A stretch of 64,000 nt of DNA from DATARH01 sp050246595 (GTDB taxonomy: Bacteria; Pseudomonadota; Alphaproteobacteria; ATCC43930; CGMCC-115725): positions 1 to 64,000 of the forward strand of contig JBFWVT010000003.1 of the NCBI GenBank assembly GCA_050246595.1, given 5' to 3'. How positions within the stretch are numbered: position 1 is the stretch's first letter; each line of letters opens with the position of its first letter. A model generated the notes under the pieces. The model was not told where the DNA came from and did no database searches. It saw nothing but the letters and a program-made list of their open reading frames with translations. Shown here piece by piece: positions 16,355 to 26,666 of the stretch. Position numbers and translations under genes: made by a program.

Positions 16355-17212
16355 CTACGCCGCCCGCGCGACCGGGATCGGCGCCTCGCCTTTCAGCATC
16401 AGCCGGTACAGGTAGCGTCGCTCGTTCATATCATAATCGGGGTTGGCCTTGTGCATAACGCTGCGATTGTCCCACATCACCATGTCGCCGTAGCGCCATT
16501 GATGGCGGTATTCGTATTTCGGCTGCGTCGCGTGCGTCATCAGCTCGGCGACGAGATCGAGCGCTTCGTCGTCCGGCATGCCGACGATCGATTCGATCCT
16601 GACCGGGTTCAGAAACAGCGCCTTGCGGCCGTTCTCCGGATGCACCCGCACCAGCGGATGAATGCCCGGCGGCGGCAGGGCCTCGAGGCTTTCCTCGTTG
16701 AGCGGTTTCAGCGGGCGCGGGCTGTACTTGCTCAGATACACATGCACCGCCTTTAGATTTTCGATGCGGTGCTTTATCGCTTCCGGAAGCTCGTCATAGG
16801 CGCGGTGCATGTTGACGTATTGCGTGTCGCCGCCCCGGCTCGGCAACGCCACCGGATAAAGGATTGTCGCTTTTGGCGGCGCCGGGTGGTTCGAGTGGTC
16901 GCTGTGAAACGTCTCGCCGGGGATGATGCGCTTGGTGCCGAGAAATTCTTCGTTCGACACATAATACATCTCCGGGAAACCGGGGATGTGGTGGTCCTTC
17001 TTGTCGTGCGGCTGCAATTCGCCCCAGACCTGCACGGCGCGGATGAAATCGGCCGGTTCGTATTTCTGGTCGCGCACGACCAGCACATGGTATTGCGCGA
17101 AGGCGCGGTTCAGTGCCGCGCGGGTCTCGGGATCGACCGGTTTTGCCAGGTCGAGACCGCGGATTTCGGCGCCGGTGTTGTGCGGGGTCAGCGGCGTGAT
17201 CGTGTACGCCAT
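16355..17212 (-). CDS. TauD/TfdA-family Fe(II)/2-oxoglutarate dioxygenase
   Basis: The 285-residue product belongs to the taurine/2,4-D dioxygenase family, which hydroxylates small acids with oxygen and 2-oxoglutarate. The metal triad reads H103-x-D105 (GETFHSDHSNHP) and H254 (NRSVMHKANPDYD). The 2-oxoglutarate-binding Arg is in NERRYLYRLML. The start at 17212 is chosen because GGAGG lies 9 nt upstream; the frame is open further but without family similarity. The substrate cannot be read from sequence. Its position behind hpd may hint at aromatic or amino-acid use, but there is no proof. Confidence 0.88.
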   Translation of the reverse strand: MAYTITPLTPHNTGAEIRGLDLAKPVDPETRAALNRAFAQYHVLVVRDQKYEPADFIRAVQVWGELQPHDKKDHHIPGFPEMYYVSNEEFLGTKRIIPGETFHSDHSNHPAPPKATILYPVALPSRGGDTQYVNMHRAYDELPEAIKHRIENLKAVHVYLSKYSPRPLKPLNEESLEALPPPGIHPLVRVHPENGRKALFLNPVRIESIVGMPDDEALDLVAELMTHATQPKYEYRHQWRYGDMVMWDNRSVMHKANPDYDMNERRYLYRLMLKGEAPIPVARAA

Positions 17213-17440
17213 CGCGATGCCTCCGTGAAGAGAAGCGGCGATTCTATGGCGATTAGATCGCAGCGTCAAACCGAGCCTGGCGGAACGGGCCATTGCAGAA
17301 TAGACCGTCGCAGACCGCAGAGAGCGAAAACCCTCGATCCTGATTCATAACGCCGCAGACCGTTGAAAAATCGACGCAGGGTCGCCGGAAGCTCCCGTTG
17401 GCTCTTGCCCCGCGGGGGTGGGAACCGCACCTTTGTGGCC

Positions 17441-19936
17441 ATGGCCATGCTCCGTTCTGCACCGCGCCTCGTCGCGGTTCTCGGGCCGACCAACACCGGC
17501 AAAACGCATTTTGCCATCGAGCGCATGCTCGACCACCCGACCGGCATGATCGGGTTTCCGCTGCGGCTGCTGGCACGCGAGAATTACGACCGGATCGTCA
17601 AATTGCGTGGCGCGCGCGCGGTGGCGCTGATTACCGGCGAAGAAAAAATCCTGCCGCCAAACCCGTCCTATTTTGTCTGCACGGTCGAGTCGATGCCGCT
17701 CGACCGGCCGGTCGAGTTTCTCGCGGTGGACGAAATCCAGCTCTGCGCCGACCCCGAGCGCGGCCATGTCTTCACGGCCCGGCTGTTGCACGCGCGCGGC
17801 ACGGTCGAGACGATGTTTCTCGGCGCCGACACGATCCGGCCGCTGATGCGCCGCCTTGTGCCCGGTATCGAGTATATCAGCCGCCCGCGTTTTTCGACCC
17901 TGGCCTATACCGGGCACAAGAAGGTGACGCGGTTGCCGCGCCGCAGCGCGGTCGTCGCGTTCAGCCTCGCCGACGTATTCTCGCTGGCCGAGTCGGTACG
18001 GCGGCAGCGCGGCGGCACCGCGGTCGTGCTCGGCGCCTTGAGCCCGCGGGCACGCAATGCGCAGGTCGGGATGTTTCAGGCCGGCGAGGTCGATTACCTG
18101 GTCGCAACCGACGCGATCGGTATGGGGCTGAACATGGACCTCGACCATGTCGCCTTTGCCCGCCTCGCGAAATTCGACGGGCGCGGGCCGCGGCGTCTGT
18201 CGCCGGCCGAAATCGGTCAGATCGCCGGGCGGGCCGGAAGGCATATGAGCAACGGCACGTTCGGGACGACAGCCGACGAAGGTCTGCTCGAACCGGAAAT
18301 CGTCGCGGCCGTCGAGGAGCACCGGTTCGAGCCGCTGACCCGGATTTCGTGGCGCAACAGCAATCTGCGCTTCAACTCGGTCGGCGCGCTTTTGCAGAGC
18401 CTCGACGAGCGGCCGCCGGTGCCGGGGCTCGTGCAGGTGCGCGACGCCGACGATCATCGGGCGTTGCAGCTGCTGTCGCGCAACACCGAGGTCGCCGGTC
18501 TCGCGACCAATCCGGGGGCGGTGCGGCTGCTGTGGGAGGTCTGCCAGATCCCCGATTTCCGCAAGGTGATGAGCGACAGCCATGCGCGGTTTCTGGCGCA
18601 TTGCTTTGTGCACCTCGCGGGGCCGGCAGAGTGCCTGCCCTCCGCCTGGGTCGGCAACCAGATGGCGCAGCTCGACCGGCTCGACGGCGATATCGACACG
18701 CTGATGGCGCGCATCGCTCATATCCGGACCTGGACCTATATCACGCATCGCAGCGAGTGGATCGAGGGAGCGGCGGAGTGGCAGGAGCGCGCCCGCGGCA
18801 TCGAGGACCGCCTATCGGATGCGCTGCACGACCGCATCACGCAACGCTTTGTCGATCGGCGCTCGGCGTTTCTCGCCCGGCATCTGGCGGGGGATGGCGA
18901 ACTGCTGGCGTCGGTTGACAAGACCGGCGAGGTGCGCGTCGAGGGGACTTATGTCGGAAAACTGCACGGTTTCCGCTTTGTCCCGGACGCGGCCGATGGC
19001 GAGGCGCTGCGCACGCTGATCACCGCGGCCAATCGCGTACTGCGCAGCGAAGTCGGCGCGCGGGCGCGGCGGCTCGCCAGTGACTGCGACGACGCGTTCG
19101 CGCTAGACCCGAACGGCGGCATTCTTTGGCAAGGCGGGCCGGTCGGCAGGCTTGCCGCGGGCGAGACGATGCTTGCGCCGCGAGTCGAGGTGCGGGCCGG
19201 CGATTTTTTGGAGGGCGAAGCGCGCGAGCGTGTCCGACAGCGGCTGCAAGGCTTTGTCAGGGACGCAATCGAGCGCCGGCTGATGCCGTTGTTCGCGGCA
19301 CAGGTGTTGCCGCTTCCGGGGCCGGCGCGCGGCATCGTCTTCCAGCTGTCGGCCGCGCTTGGTTGCATCCCGACCGAGGAGGTCGCGGCGGCGCTCAAAT
19401 CGCTCGACAAGTCAAGCCGCCGCGCGCTGACGCGGCTGGGGGTACGGTTCGGGGCCGAGACGGTTTATGTCGAGCCGCTGCTCGGCCCCGATCCGGTCCG
19501 CTTTCGGGCGCTGCTGTGGGCGGTATGGCACAGCCGAACGCCGCCGAGAGTGCCGGGAGGGCGCCGACCCGGCAGAGCGGTCGCGATCGATCCCGATATC
19601 CCGCTTTCATTCTACGCCGCGATCGGGCGCCGGGTTGTTGCCGGTCTGGCGCTGCGGCCGGATCGTCTCGAACGCTTGACGGCGGAGACCCGCAACCGGT
19701 CGCGGACCGGACCTTTTGCCGCCGACGAGGAACTGGCCGCATTGGCTGGTGTCGCTCCCGACGCGCTGCGCCGGGTGTTGCTGGCGCTCGGCTATCGCGC
19801 CGTTATCGAGGGAGATCGCGAGTTCTTTGTCGCCAAGCCGCGCCGGCGCGCACCCGAGGGACGCAAGCGCGGACGCAGCGCCGCTTCCCGTACCGACAAT
19901 CCGTTTGCCAAACTCAAGGAGCTGAGATTCGCTTGA
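17441..19936 (+). CDS. SUV3-like ATP-dependent RNA helicase
   Basis: The product (831 residues from ATG 17441) resembles the alphaproteobacterial relatives of mitochondrial SUV3. The Walker A motif is GPTNTGKTHF (residues 15-24), motif II is VDEIQLC, and motifs V/VI read TDAIGMGLNMDLD and QIAGRAGRH. The large C-terminal part, ending in a basic tail, is of the helicase's own type. SUV3 unwinds RNA for degradation by PNPase. A similar RNA-turnover role is inferred. The frame is open from 17363, and ATG at 17447 is also possible. The gene overlaps the next one by 4 nt. Confidence 0.88.
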   Translation: MAMLRSAPRLVAVLGPTNTGKTHFAIERMLDHPTGMIGFPLRLLARENYDRIVKLRGARAVALITGEEKILPPNPSYFVCTVESMPLDRPVEFLAVDEIQLCADPERGHVFTARLLHARGTVETMFLGADTIRPLMRRLVPGIEYISRPRFSTLAYTGHKKVTRLPRRSAVVAFSLADVFSLAESVRRQRGGTAVVLGALSPRARNAQVGMFQAGEVDYLVATDAIGMGLNMDLDHVAFARLAKFDGRGPRRLSPAEIGQIAGRAGRHMSNGTFGTTADEGLLEPEIVAAVEEHRFEPLTRISWRNSNLRFNSVGALLQSLDERPPVPGLVQVRDADDHRALQLLSRNTEVAGLATNPGAVRLLWEVCQIPDFRKVMSDSHARFLAHCFVHLAGPAECLPSAWVGNQMAQLDRLDGDIDTLMARIAHIRTWTYITHRSEWIEGAAEWQERARGIEDRLSDALHDRITQRFVDRRSAFLARHLAGDGELLASVDKTGEVRVEGTYVGKLHGFRFVPDAADGEALRTLITAANRVLRSEVGARARRLASDCDDAFALDPNGGILWQGGPVGRLAAGETMLAPRVEVRAGDFLEGEARERVRQRLQGFVRDAIERRLMPLFAAQVLPLPGPARGIVFQLSAALGCIPTEEVAAALKSLDKSSRRALTRLGVRFGAETVYVEPLLGPDPVRFRALLWAVWHSRTPPRVPGGRRPGRAVAIDPDIPLSFYAAIGRRVVAGLALRPDRLERLTAETRNRSRTGPFAADEELAALAGVAPDALRRVLLALGYRAVIEGDREFFVAKPRRRAPEGRKRGRSAASRTDNPFAKLKELRFA

Positions 19937-20334
19937 TCGCGAGCGACGCCGCGCCGGAACGCGCCCCAGAACATACCAACACTGAACGCGCCAAGACCCG
20001 CCTCGACCAGTGGTTGTGGTTTGCCCGTTTTGTCAAGAGCCGGTCTCTGGCGGCACGGCTCTGTGCGGCCGGCGCCGTGACGATCAACGGCAGCGCCGTG
20101 AGAAAGGCCAATCAGACGGTCCGGGTCGGAGACATCGTGATCTTGCCGCAAGGCGGCTGGCAACGCACGGTGCGGGTGCTCGCGCTGGGAGCCCGCCGCG
20201 GCCCCGCGAGCGAAGCGCGCACGCTTTACGAGGAGGCTGCCGCCGCGCTGCGTCTGTCGGCGGTGCCGCCCGATTGGGTTCCGCTGCTCGACTCCGGCGA
20301 AATCGAGGGCGTGGGGCCGCCGCCGCCTTCCTGA
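19933..20334 (+). CDS. S4-domain RNA-binding protein, HslR/Hsp15-like
   Basis: The 133-residue product has one S4 domain: RLDQWLWFARFVKSRSLAAR, then AVTINGSAVRKANQTVRVGD. Hsp15 (HslR) of E. coli binds stalled 50S subunits carrying nascent chains. The same role is inferred, because the length and the flanking basic tail match. The TTG start (19933) is set by its TTGA overlap with the helicase stop. The coupling puts the protein in one operon with an RNA helicase. Confidence 0.85.
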   Translation: MIASDAAPERAPEHTNTERAKTRLDQWLWFARFVKSRSLAARLCAAGAVTINGSAVRKANQTVRVGDIVILPQGGWQRTVRVLALGARRGPASEARTLYEEAAAALRLSAVPPDWVPLLDSGEIEGVGPPPPS

Positions 20335-20365
20335 GAGCGGCGCTGCCGACGCTGCGCGGCGCGGT

Positions 20366-20902
20366 CTATTTTATCAGCGAGATGATGTCGCGGAAGCGGG
20401 GATGCTCGGCCGAGCCGAGCCATTCGAAAGCAACCATCTCGGTGGTGACGATCTCGGCGCCGTGCTTTGCCAGGCGCGAGATCGCGGTCTCCTTGCTTTC
20501 CGAGCGGCGCGAGCCGACCGCATCGCGCACCAGATAGACACGCCGGCGAGCATCGAGCAGCCCGAGCGCGGTCTGCATCACGCAAACATGCGTTTCGCAA
20601 CCGGCGACGACAATGTCGCGCTGATCTTCCAGAAGGTCGAGAAAACCCGCCATGCGGCAGGCGTCGAATGTGATCTTGTGTGCCAGCCGGCCTTCCGCGA
20701 AACCCGCCAGCTCGGAAACCGTCGGACCGAGCCCGCCGGCATTGTGCTCGGTAAACAGAATCGGGACCCGAAGCATTTCCGCCGCCTGCAACAGGCGCCG
20801 CGCATTGGCGACAACCGCCGCTCCCTCCTCGATTGCCGGCATCAGACGCTGTTGAAAGTCGATGACCAACAGAGCCGAACGCTCCCGATCGATCGTAAGC
20901 AT
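20366..20902 (-). CDS. Isochorismatase-family cysteine hydrolase
   Basis: The 178-residue product has the family triad: D15 (LLVIDFQQRL), K76 (LAHKITF) and C107 (GCETHVCVMQTAL). This family hydrolyses amides or enol ethers. Closest in appearance are the YcaC/isochorismatase-like hydrolases; the substrate is unknown. The start at 20902 is favoured because AAGGGAG lies 5 nt upstream. A GTG at 20908 would overlap that site. The neighbour upstream (PhzF-like) reads in the same direction 62 nt away. Confidence 0.85.
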   Translation of the reverse strand: MLTIDRERSALLVIDFQQRLMPAIEEGAAVVANARRLLQAAEMLRVPILFTEHNAGGLGPTVSELAGFAEGRLAHKITFDACRMAGFLDLLEDQRDIVVAGCETHVCVMQTALGLLDARRRVYLVRDAVGSRRSESKETAISRLAKHGAEIVTTEMVAFEWLGSAEHPRFRDIISLIK

Positions 20903-20963
20903 AGTCACTCCCTTGAGACAGTCTCGCCTGACAGCGGCCGCTGCCGCCTGCGCCGGCCAGAGG

Positions 20964-21749
20964 TCAGATCGTGATCGTGCCCTCCAGATAGAGAACGGCG
21001 CGGCCGGCGATTGTCACCCTGTTGCCATGCAGACCGCAGGACAGGCGACCGCCGCGCTTTGACAGCTGCCGTGCTTCCAGCCGCGATTTGCCGAACCGTT
21101 CCGCCCAATACGGGATCAGCGTGCAATGCGCCGAACCGGTCACGGGATCCTCTGGAACCCCGCGGGCCGGGGCAAAAAAGCGCGATACGAAATCGACGCC
21201 ATCGGTCCCCGGCGCCGTCACTATCACCGCAAACCGGTCGAGTGCGGCCAATGCGGCGAGATCGGGGCTGAGCGTGGCGACCTCGTCCTCCCGGTCATAG
21301 ACGGCGAGATAATCGCGGGAGGCGAGCAGCGCCGTCGGAGGCCTGCCGAGCGCAGCGGCGACAGCTTCCGATATCGGACAGGGAAGCGGCGGCCAAGCCG
21401 GAAAGTCGAGCGCGAGATCCTCGCCGTCCCGCCCGACCGTCAGCGTCCCGGCTTTCTCGGTCTGGAAGATCACGCTGTCGCGCCCAGGCTCCAGATACCG
21501 CAGGACGATAAACGCCGAGGCCAGGGTCGCATGGCCACACAGATCGACCTCGACACTCGGGGTGAACCAGCGCAGCCGGTACAAGTCGCCTTCAGGGACG
21601 AAGAACGCGGTTTCGGAGAGGTTGTTCTCGGCCGCGATCGCCTGCATCGTTTCGGCCGGCAGCCACGAATCAAGCGGGCACACCGCGGCAGGGTTTCCGG
21701 TAAACGGCCCGTCGGCAAACGCGTCGATCTGATAGAGCGGGATGCGCAT
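20964..21749 (-). CDS. PhzF-family isomerase/epimerase-like protein
   Basis: The 261-residue product begins IPLYQIDAFADGPFTGNPAA and has the catalytic glutamate E46 in NNLSETAFFV. The second half repeats the fold with PVTGSAHCTLIPYW. PhzF isomerises a phenazine precursor, but most family members act on unknown substrates. No other phenazine gene is seen, so only the family can be named. It diverges from the low-GC HTH gene. Confidence 0.9.
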   Translation of the reverse strand: MRIPLYQIDAFADGPFTGNPAAVCPLDSWLPAETMQAIAAENNLSETAFFVPEGDLYRLRWFTPSVEVDLCGHATLASAFIVLRYLEPGRDSVIFQTEKAGTLTVGRDGEDLALDFPAWPPLPCPISEAVAAALGRPPTALLASRDYLAVYDREDEVATLSPDLAALAALDRFAVIVTAPGTDGVDFVSRFFAPARGVPEDPVTGSAHCTLIPYWAERFGKSRLEARQLSKRGGRLSCGLHGNRVTIAGRAVLYLEGTITI

Positions 21750-21784
21750 GCGACCTCGTTAACTAATAGCAAACTTTCAATGCC

Positions 21785-21827
21785 TATAATCTCCTACATG
21801 TCCAAATTTTAGATGTCAAAATTCTAG
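21785..21827 (+). promoter_or_regulatory. Promoter -10 box and repeated operator before the HTH gene
   Basis: A perfect TATAAT (21785-21790) is followed by two head-to-tail copies of a 15-bp sequence: ATGTCCAAATTTTAG (21798-21812) and ATGTCAAAATTCTAG (21813-21827), 13 of 15 bases equal. The second is followed by ACAT, giving an ATGTC-N9-GACAT dyad. The repeats cover the expected transcription start, which would suit autorepression by the HTH protein. No clear -35 box was found. Confidence 0.6.
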
Positions 21828-21845
21828 ACATTCAAGGAGAGTGCA

Positions 21846-22076
21846 GTGACCGGCGAAGAGTTAGTAGCGTGGCGACATCGGAATGGTCTCACACAAGCCG
21901 ACTTGATGGCCGAGTTAGACATTCGTTCCAGACAAACTATCATCTCGTGGGAGCGATCTCATGAAGTTCCTCGTATGGTTGAGCTTTCGGTATTAGCTCT
22001 AGAACTTGATCCTAGTTGTAGAAACCACCACGGCAAGAGAAAATCAGCAGCAGAAAGACGCTCCTTCAAGGGATAA
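21846..22076 (+). CDS. Small helix-turn-helix (Cro/CI-type) DNA-binding protein
   Basis: The 76-residue product contains an HTH of the XRE type: RHRNGLTQADLMAELDIRS followed by RQTIISWERSHEVPRM. The GTG start has AAGGAGAG 4 nt before it. Codon use is much richer in A/T than in the flanking genes, with TTA and AGA codons, which points to acquired DNA. It most likely regulates itself and the following micropeptide gene. The basic tail after residue 58 is not conserved sequence that I recognise. Confidence 0.75.
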   Translation: MTGEELVAWRHRNGLTQADLMAELDIRSRQTIISWERSHEVPRMVELSVLALELDPSCRNHHGKRKSAAERRSFKG

Positions 22077-22081
22077 GCCAA

Positions 22082-22198
22082 ATGGATCGCATAATCAAAA
22101 TGCTTCGGCAATTAGAAGAAATGCAGCTCTCGTGGCAGCTGATGGCCTTTTTCCTCGCGATTCTCCTGCTGCTTACTATTTTGAGAGTACACATCTAA
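22082..22198 (+). CDS. Putative 38-residue single-pass membrane peptide
   Basis: The reading frame gives a short charged, amphipathic start (MDRIIKMLRQLEEMQ) and then about 20 hydrophobic residues (LMAFFLAILLLLTIL) ending RVHI. The ATG is 5 nt after the HTH gene stop, and AAGGGA lies 9 nt before it. Such a layout fits a regulator plus membrane peptide, for example a small toxin or a sensor helper. No family is recognised, and expression is unproven. Its base use is A/T-rich like the HTH gene. Confidence 0.5.
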   Translation: MDRIIKMLRQLEEMQLSWQLMAFFLAILLLLTILRVHI

Positions 22199-22993
22199 CT
22201 AACCGCGCAGCGGGTGCGCGTGGTCGAGCGGGCCGTGGCCGCGGCCGAAGCCGGGCGCCGTGGCAATGGCGCGGCGGACATATGCGCGCGCGCGATCGAC
22301 GGCCGCCTCAATGGCTTGGCCTTGCGCCAGCCCGACAGCAATCGCCGAAGCCAGGGTGCAGCCGGTGCCATGCGTGTGACGGCTCTCGATCCGGGCATGG
22401 CTCCAGACATGATGCCCCGCTTCGGTCACGAGCACGTCATGCACCGTATCGCCGGCGAGGTGTCCGCCCTTCAGCAGCACCGCGCGGCACCCCAGAGCCA
22501 GCAGGGCATCGGCGGCTTCATGCATTGCCGCGACGCTCTCAATGCGTTGTCCGGCCAGGATCTCGGCTTCCGGCAGGTTCGGCGTCAGCACCGCGGCGCG
22601 CGGCACCAGGAGACGTTTCAGCGAGTCGACAGCCACCGGTTCGATCAGCGGTGCGCCACCCTTCGCAACCATGACCGGATCGAGGACGAGCGGCACCTGC
22701 GACGCCCGCTCGGCAAGCGCCGCGGCGACGGTCTCGATGACGGCGGCATCGTGCAGCATGCCGGTCTTGACCGCGTCGGCCCCGATATCGTCGAGCACGA
22801 CTTCAATCTGCGTTCGAATGAAGTCGGGCGGGATCGGCAGCACCCCGAAAACACCGAGCGTGTTCTGGGCCGTCAACGCCGTGATCGCCGTGGCGGCGAA
22901 ACCGTCGAGCATCGTCACGGTCTTTATGTCGGCCTGAATGCCGGCGCCGCCGCCCGAATCGGACCCGGCGACGATCAGCACCCGCCCTTTCAT
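22199..22993 (-). CDS. thiD: Hydroxymethylpyrimidine/phosphomethylpyrimidine kinase
   Basis: ThiD phosphorylates HMP and HMP-P for thiamine synthesis. The family protein begins at MKGRVLIVAGSDSGGGAG (264 residues from 22993). It has the Pro/Met-rich DPVMVAKGG and the ribokinase-type motif HGTGCTLASAIA with the anion hole and catalytic region. The frame continues upstream through six tandem copies of a pentapeptide unit to 23083. Each copy offers another ATG, so the true start is uncertain, but the native one is at 22993. The stop abuts the stop of the micropeptide gene on the other strand. Confidence 0.93.
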   Translation of the reverse strand: MKGRVLIVAGSDSGGGAGIQADIKTVTMLDGFAATAITALTAQNTLGVFGVLPIPPDFIRTQIEVVLDDIGADAVKTGMLHDAAVIETVAAALAERASQVPLVLDPVMVAKGGAPLIEPVAVDSLKRLLVPRAAVLTPNLPEAEILAGQRIESVAAMHEAADALLALGCRAVLLKGGHLAGDTVHDVLVTEAGHHVWSHARIESRHTHGTGCTLASAIAVGLAQGQAIEAAVDRARAYVRRAIATAPGFGRGHGPLDHAHPLRG

Positions 22994-23083
22994 CGCCCGT
23001 CCCGGCATCGCCCGTCCCGGCATCGCCCGTCCCGGCATCGCCCGTCCCGGCATCGCCCGTCCCGGCATCGCCCGCCCCGGCAT
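22991..23083 (-). repeat. 15-bp tandem repeat at the 5' end of thiD
   Basis: Six copies of a 15-bp unit (on the + strand CATCGCCCGTCCCGG) stand head to tail from 22991 to 23080; five are identical and the last has one change. On the coding strand each unit reads as MPGRA and carries an ATG, with GGGACGGG upstream. The repeat is in frame with thiD, so any number of copies keeps the frame. A repeat of this kind can vary in copy number by slippage. Confidence 0.95.
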
Positions 23084-23128
23084 CGCAAAGACCCGAGCAT
23101 CGTTTCAGGCTGAACGGCGCCGCTGACG

Positions 23129-24511
23129 TTATTCGGCGGCCTGAGCCGGCATTTCGAGTTCATCCATGCCCCGCGACGCCGCTAGAACCTCATCGCAGAT
23201 CGCGTCGACGACGCTGGCGAGCAGGTCTTCATCCTCGCCCTGGGCCATGACCCGAATGACCGGCTCGGTTCCCGATTTTCTGATCACCAGCCGCGCCGCC
23301 GCACCGAGGCGGGCCTCGCCGTCTGCAATCGCCTGACACACACGGCGCGACTCGAGCGGCTGTCCCTGGCCGAAGCGCACATTGCGCAACAGCTGCGGGA
23401 TCGGCTCGAAAATGCGGCATACCTCGCTGGCACGTTTGCCGGTCTCGACCAGCGCTGCCAAGACCTGCAATGCGGCGATCAGCCCGTCGCCGGTGGAGGC
23501 ATAATCGCTGAGAATGATGTGTCCGGATTGTTCGCCGCCAAGATTGCAGCCCAACTCGCGCATCTTCTCGACGACATAGCGGTCGCCGACCGCGGTGCGA
23601 TGCAGCCCGATGCCGCGTGCGCCGAGACAGCGTTCGAGCCCGAGATTGGACATCACCGTCGCGACCAGAGCACCGCCGGCAAGCCTTCCGTTGCGTGCCA
23701 GGTTGGTCGCGATCAGCGCCATCAGCTGATCGCCGTCGAGAATAATGCCGCGCTCGTCGGCGACGATCAGCCGGTCGGCGTCGCCGTCGAGAGCGATGCC
23801 AATATCGGCGCGCCGCGCGAGCACCTCCCGCCGCATCTCCTCCGGTGCGAGAGCGCCGCATTCGCGGTTGATGTTCAGCCCGTCCGGCGCGACCGCGATC
23901 GGGAACACCTCGGCACCGAGTTCCCACAGTACGGTCGGGGCAACCTTATAGGCGGCGCCGTGGGCGCAATCGACAACGACCCGCAGCCCGTCCAGCCGCA
24001 GCCCTTTCGGAAAACTTTGTTTTACGAACTCGATATAGCGGCCGCCGGCATCCTCGAGCCGCTTGGCGCGACCGAGTTCGCCCGGCGTGGCGCGGCGGAA
24101 CCGCTCCCTGCCGAGAGTCTCCTCGATCTTTAATTCAAGATCATCGGACAGCTTGTAGCCGTCGCGGCCGAACAATTTGATGCCGTTATCGGCATAGGGG
24201 TTGTGCGACGCTGACAGCATGACCCCGATATCGGCCCGCAGACTGCGGGTCAGCATCGCGATCGCCGGGGTCGGCAACGGGCCGATCAGCACGACATCCA
24301 TGCCCATCGTAACAAACCCGGCGGTCAGCGCCGGCTCCAACATATAGCCGGAGAGCCGCGTGTCTTTGCCGATCACGACAAGATGCTTGTGCGTGCCGTT
24401 GCGAAAACATTCGCCGACCGCCATGGCGACCTTGAGCGCCGTTTCCGGCGTCATCGGCTCGCTGTTCGCGGTGCCGCGGATGCCGTCCGTACCGAAAAGC
24501 TTGCGCGTCAT
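23129..24511 (-). CDS. glmM: Phosphoglucosamine mutase
   Basis: GlmM makes glucosamine-1-phosphate for UDP-GlcNAc and so for peptidoglycan and LPS. The 460-residue product starts RKLFGTDGIRGTANSEPMTP. The phosphorylated serine is S102 in MLSASHNPYADNGIKLFG, the metal loop is DGDADRL, and the sugar loop is in GEQSGHI. The phosphate loop near the end is RKSGTEPVIRVMAQG. Position after ftsH is typical in many proteobacteria. Confidence 0.97.
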   Translation of the reverse strand: MTRKLFGTDGIRGTANSEPMTPETALKVAMAVGECFRNGTHKHLVVIGKDTRLSGYMLEPALTAGFVTMGMDVVLIGPLPTPAIAMLTRSLRADIGVMLSASHNPYADNGIKLFGRDGYKLSDDLELKIEETLGRERFRRATPGELGRAKRLEDAGGRYIEFVKQSFPKGLRLDGLRVVVDCAHGAAYKVAPTVLWELGAEVFPIAVAPDGLNINRECGALAPEEMRREVLARRADIGIALDGDADRLIVADERGIILDGDQLMALIATNLARNGRLAGGALVATVMSNLGLERCLGARGIGLHRTAVGDRYVVEKMRELGCNLGGEQSGHIILSDYASTGDGLIAALQVLAALVETGKRASEVCRIFEPIPQLLRNVRFGQGQPLESRRVCQAIADGEARLGAAARLVIRKSGTEPVIRVMAQGEDEDLLASVVDAICDEVLAASRGMDELEMPAQAAE

Positions 24512-24547
24512 CGCGCGACTACCCCCCAGCCAATTTCAATATGACGC

Positions 24548-24569
24548 CCCGGCCGCGCTTCGGGCCGGG
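24548..24569. terminator. Hairpin downstream of ftsH
   Basis: CCCGGCC (24548-24554), loop of 8 nt, GGCCGGG (24563-24569) lies in the 140-bp gap between ftsH and glmM. It could end or attenuate the ftsH transcript. No U-tract follows on either strand, so the call is weak. Confidence 0.3.
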
Positions 24570-24651
24570 ACCTGAAACATATCAGAAAACCGCGACCAGA
24601 TCGTTAAACCGAAACCGATCACGTCGGTTCCGGAAACGAGGCGTCTTTTGG

Positions 24652-26577
<1,926 letters not shown>

Positions 26578-26666
26578 GCTAAAGGCCTTTCCCTACGCCC
26601 TCGGCACGGGTCCGACGCGCCAGTGCCGGAGGTGCCGCGCCAGCAACAGATAGGATGCTCTACTCC

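Noticed and set aside
22991..23083. Possible CRISPR-like array
   Set aside because: The 15-bp units follow one another without spacers, so it is a tandem repeat inside a coding frame.
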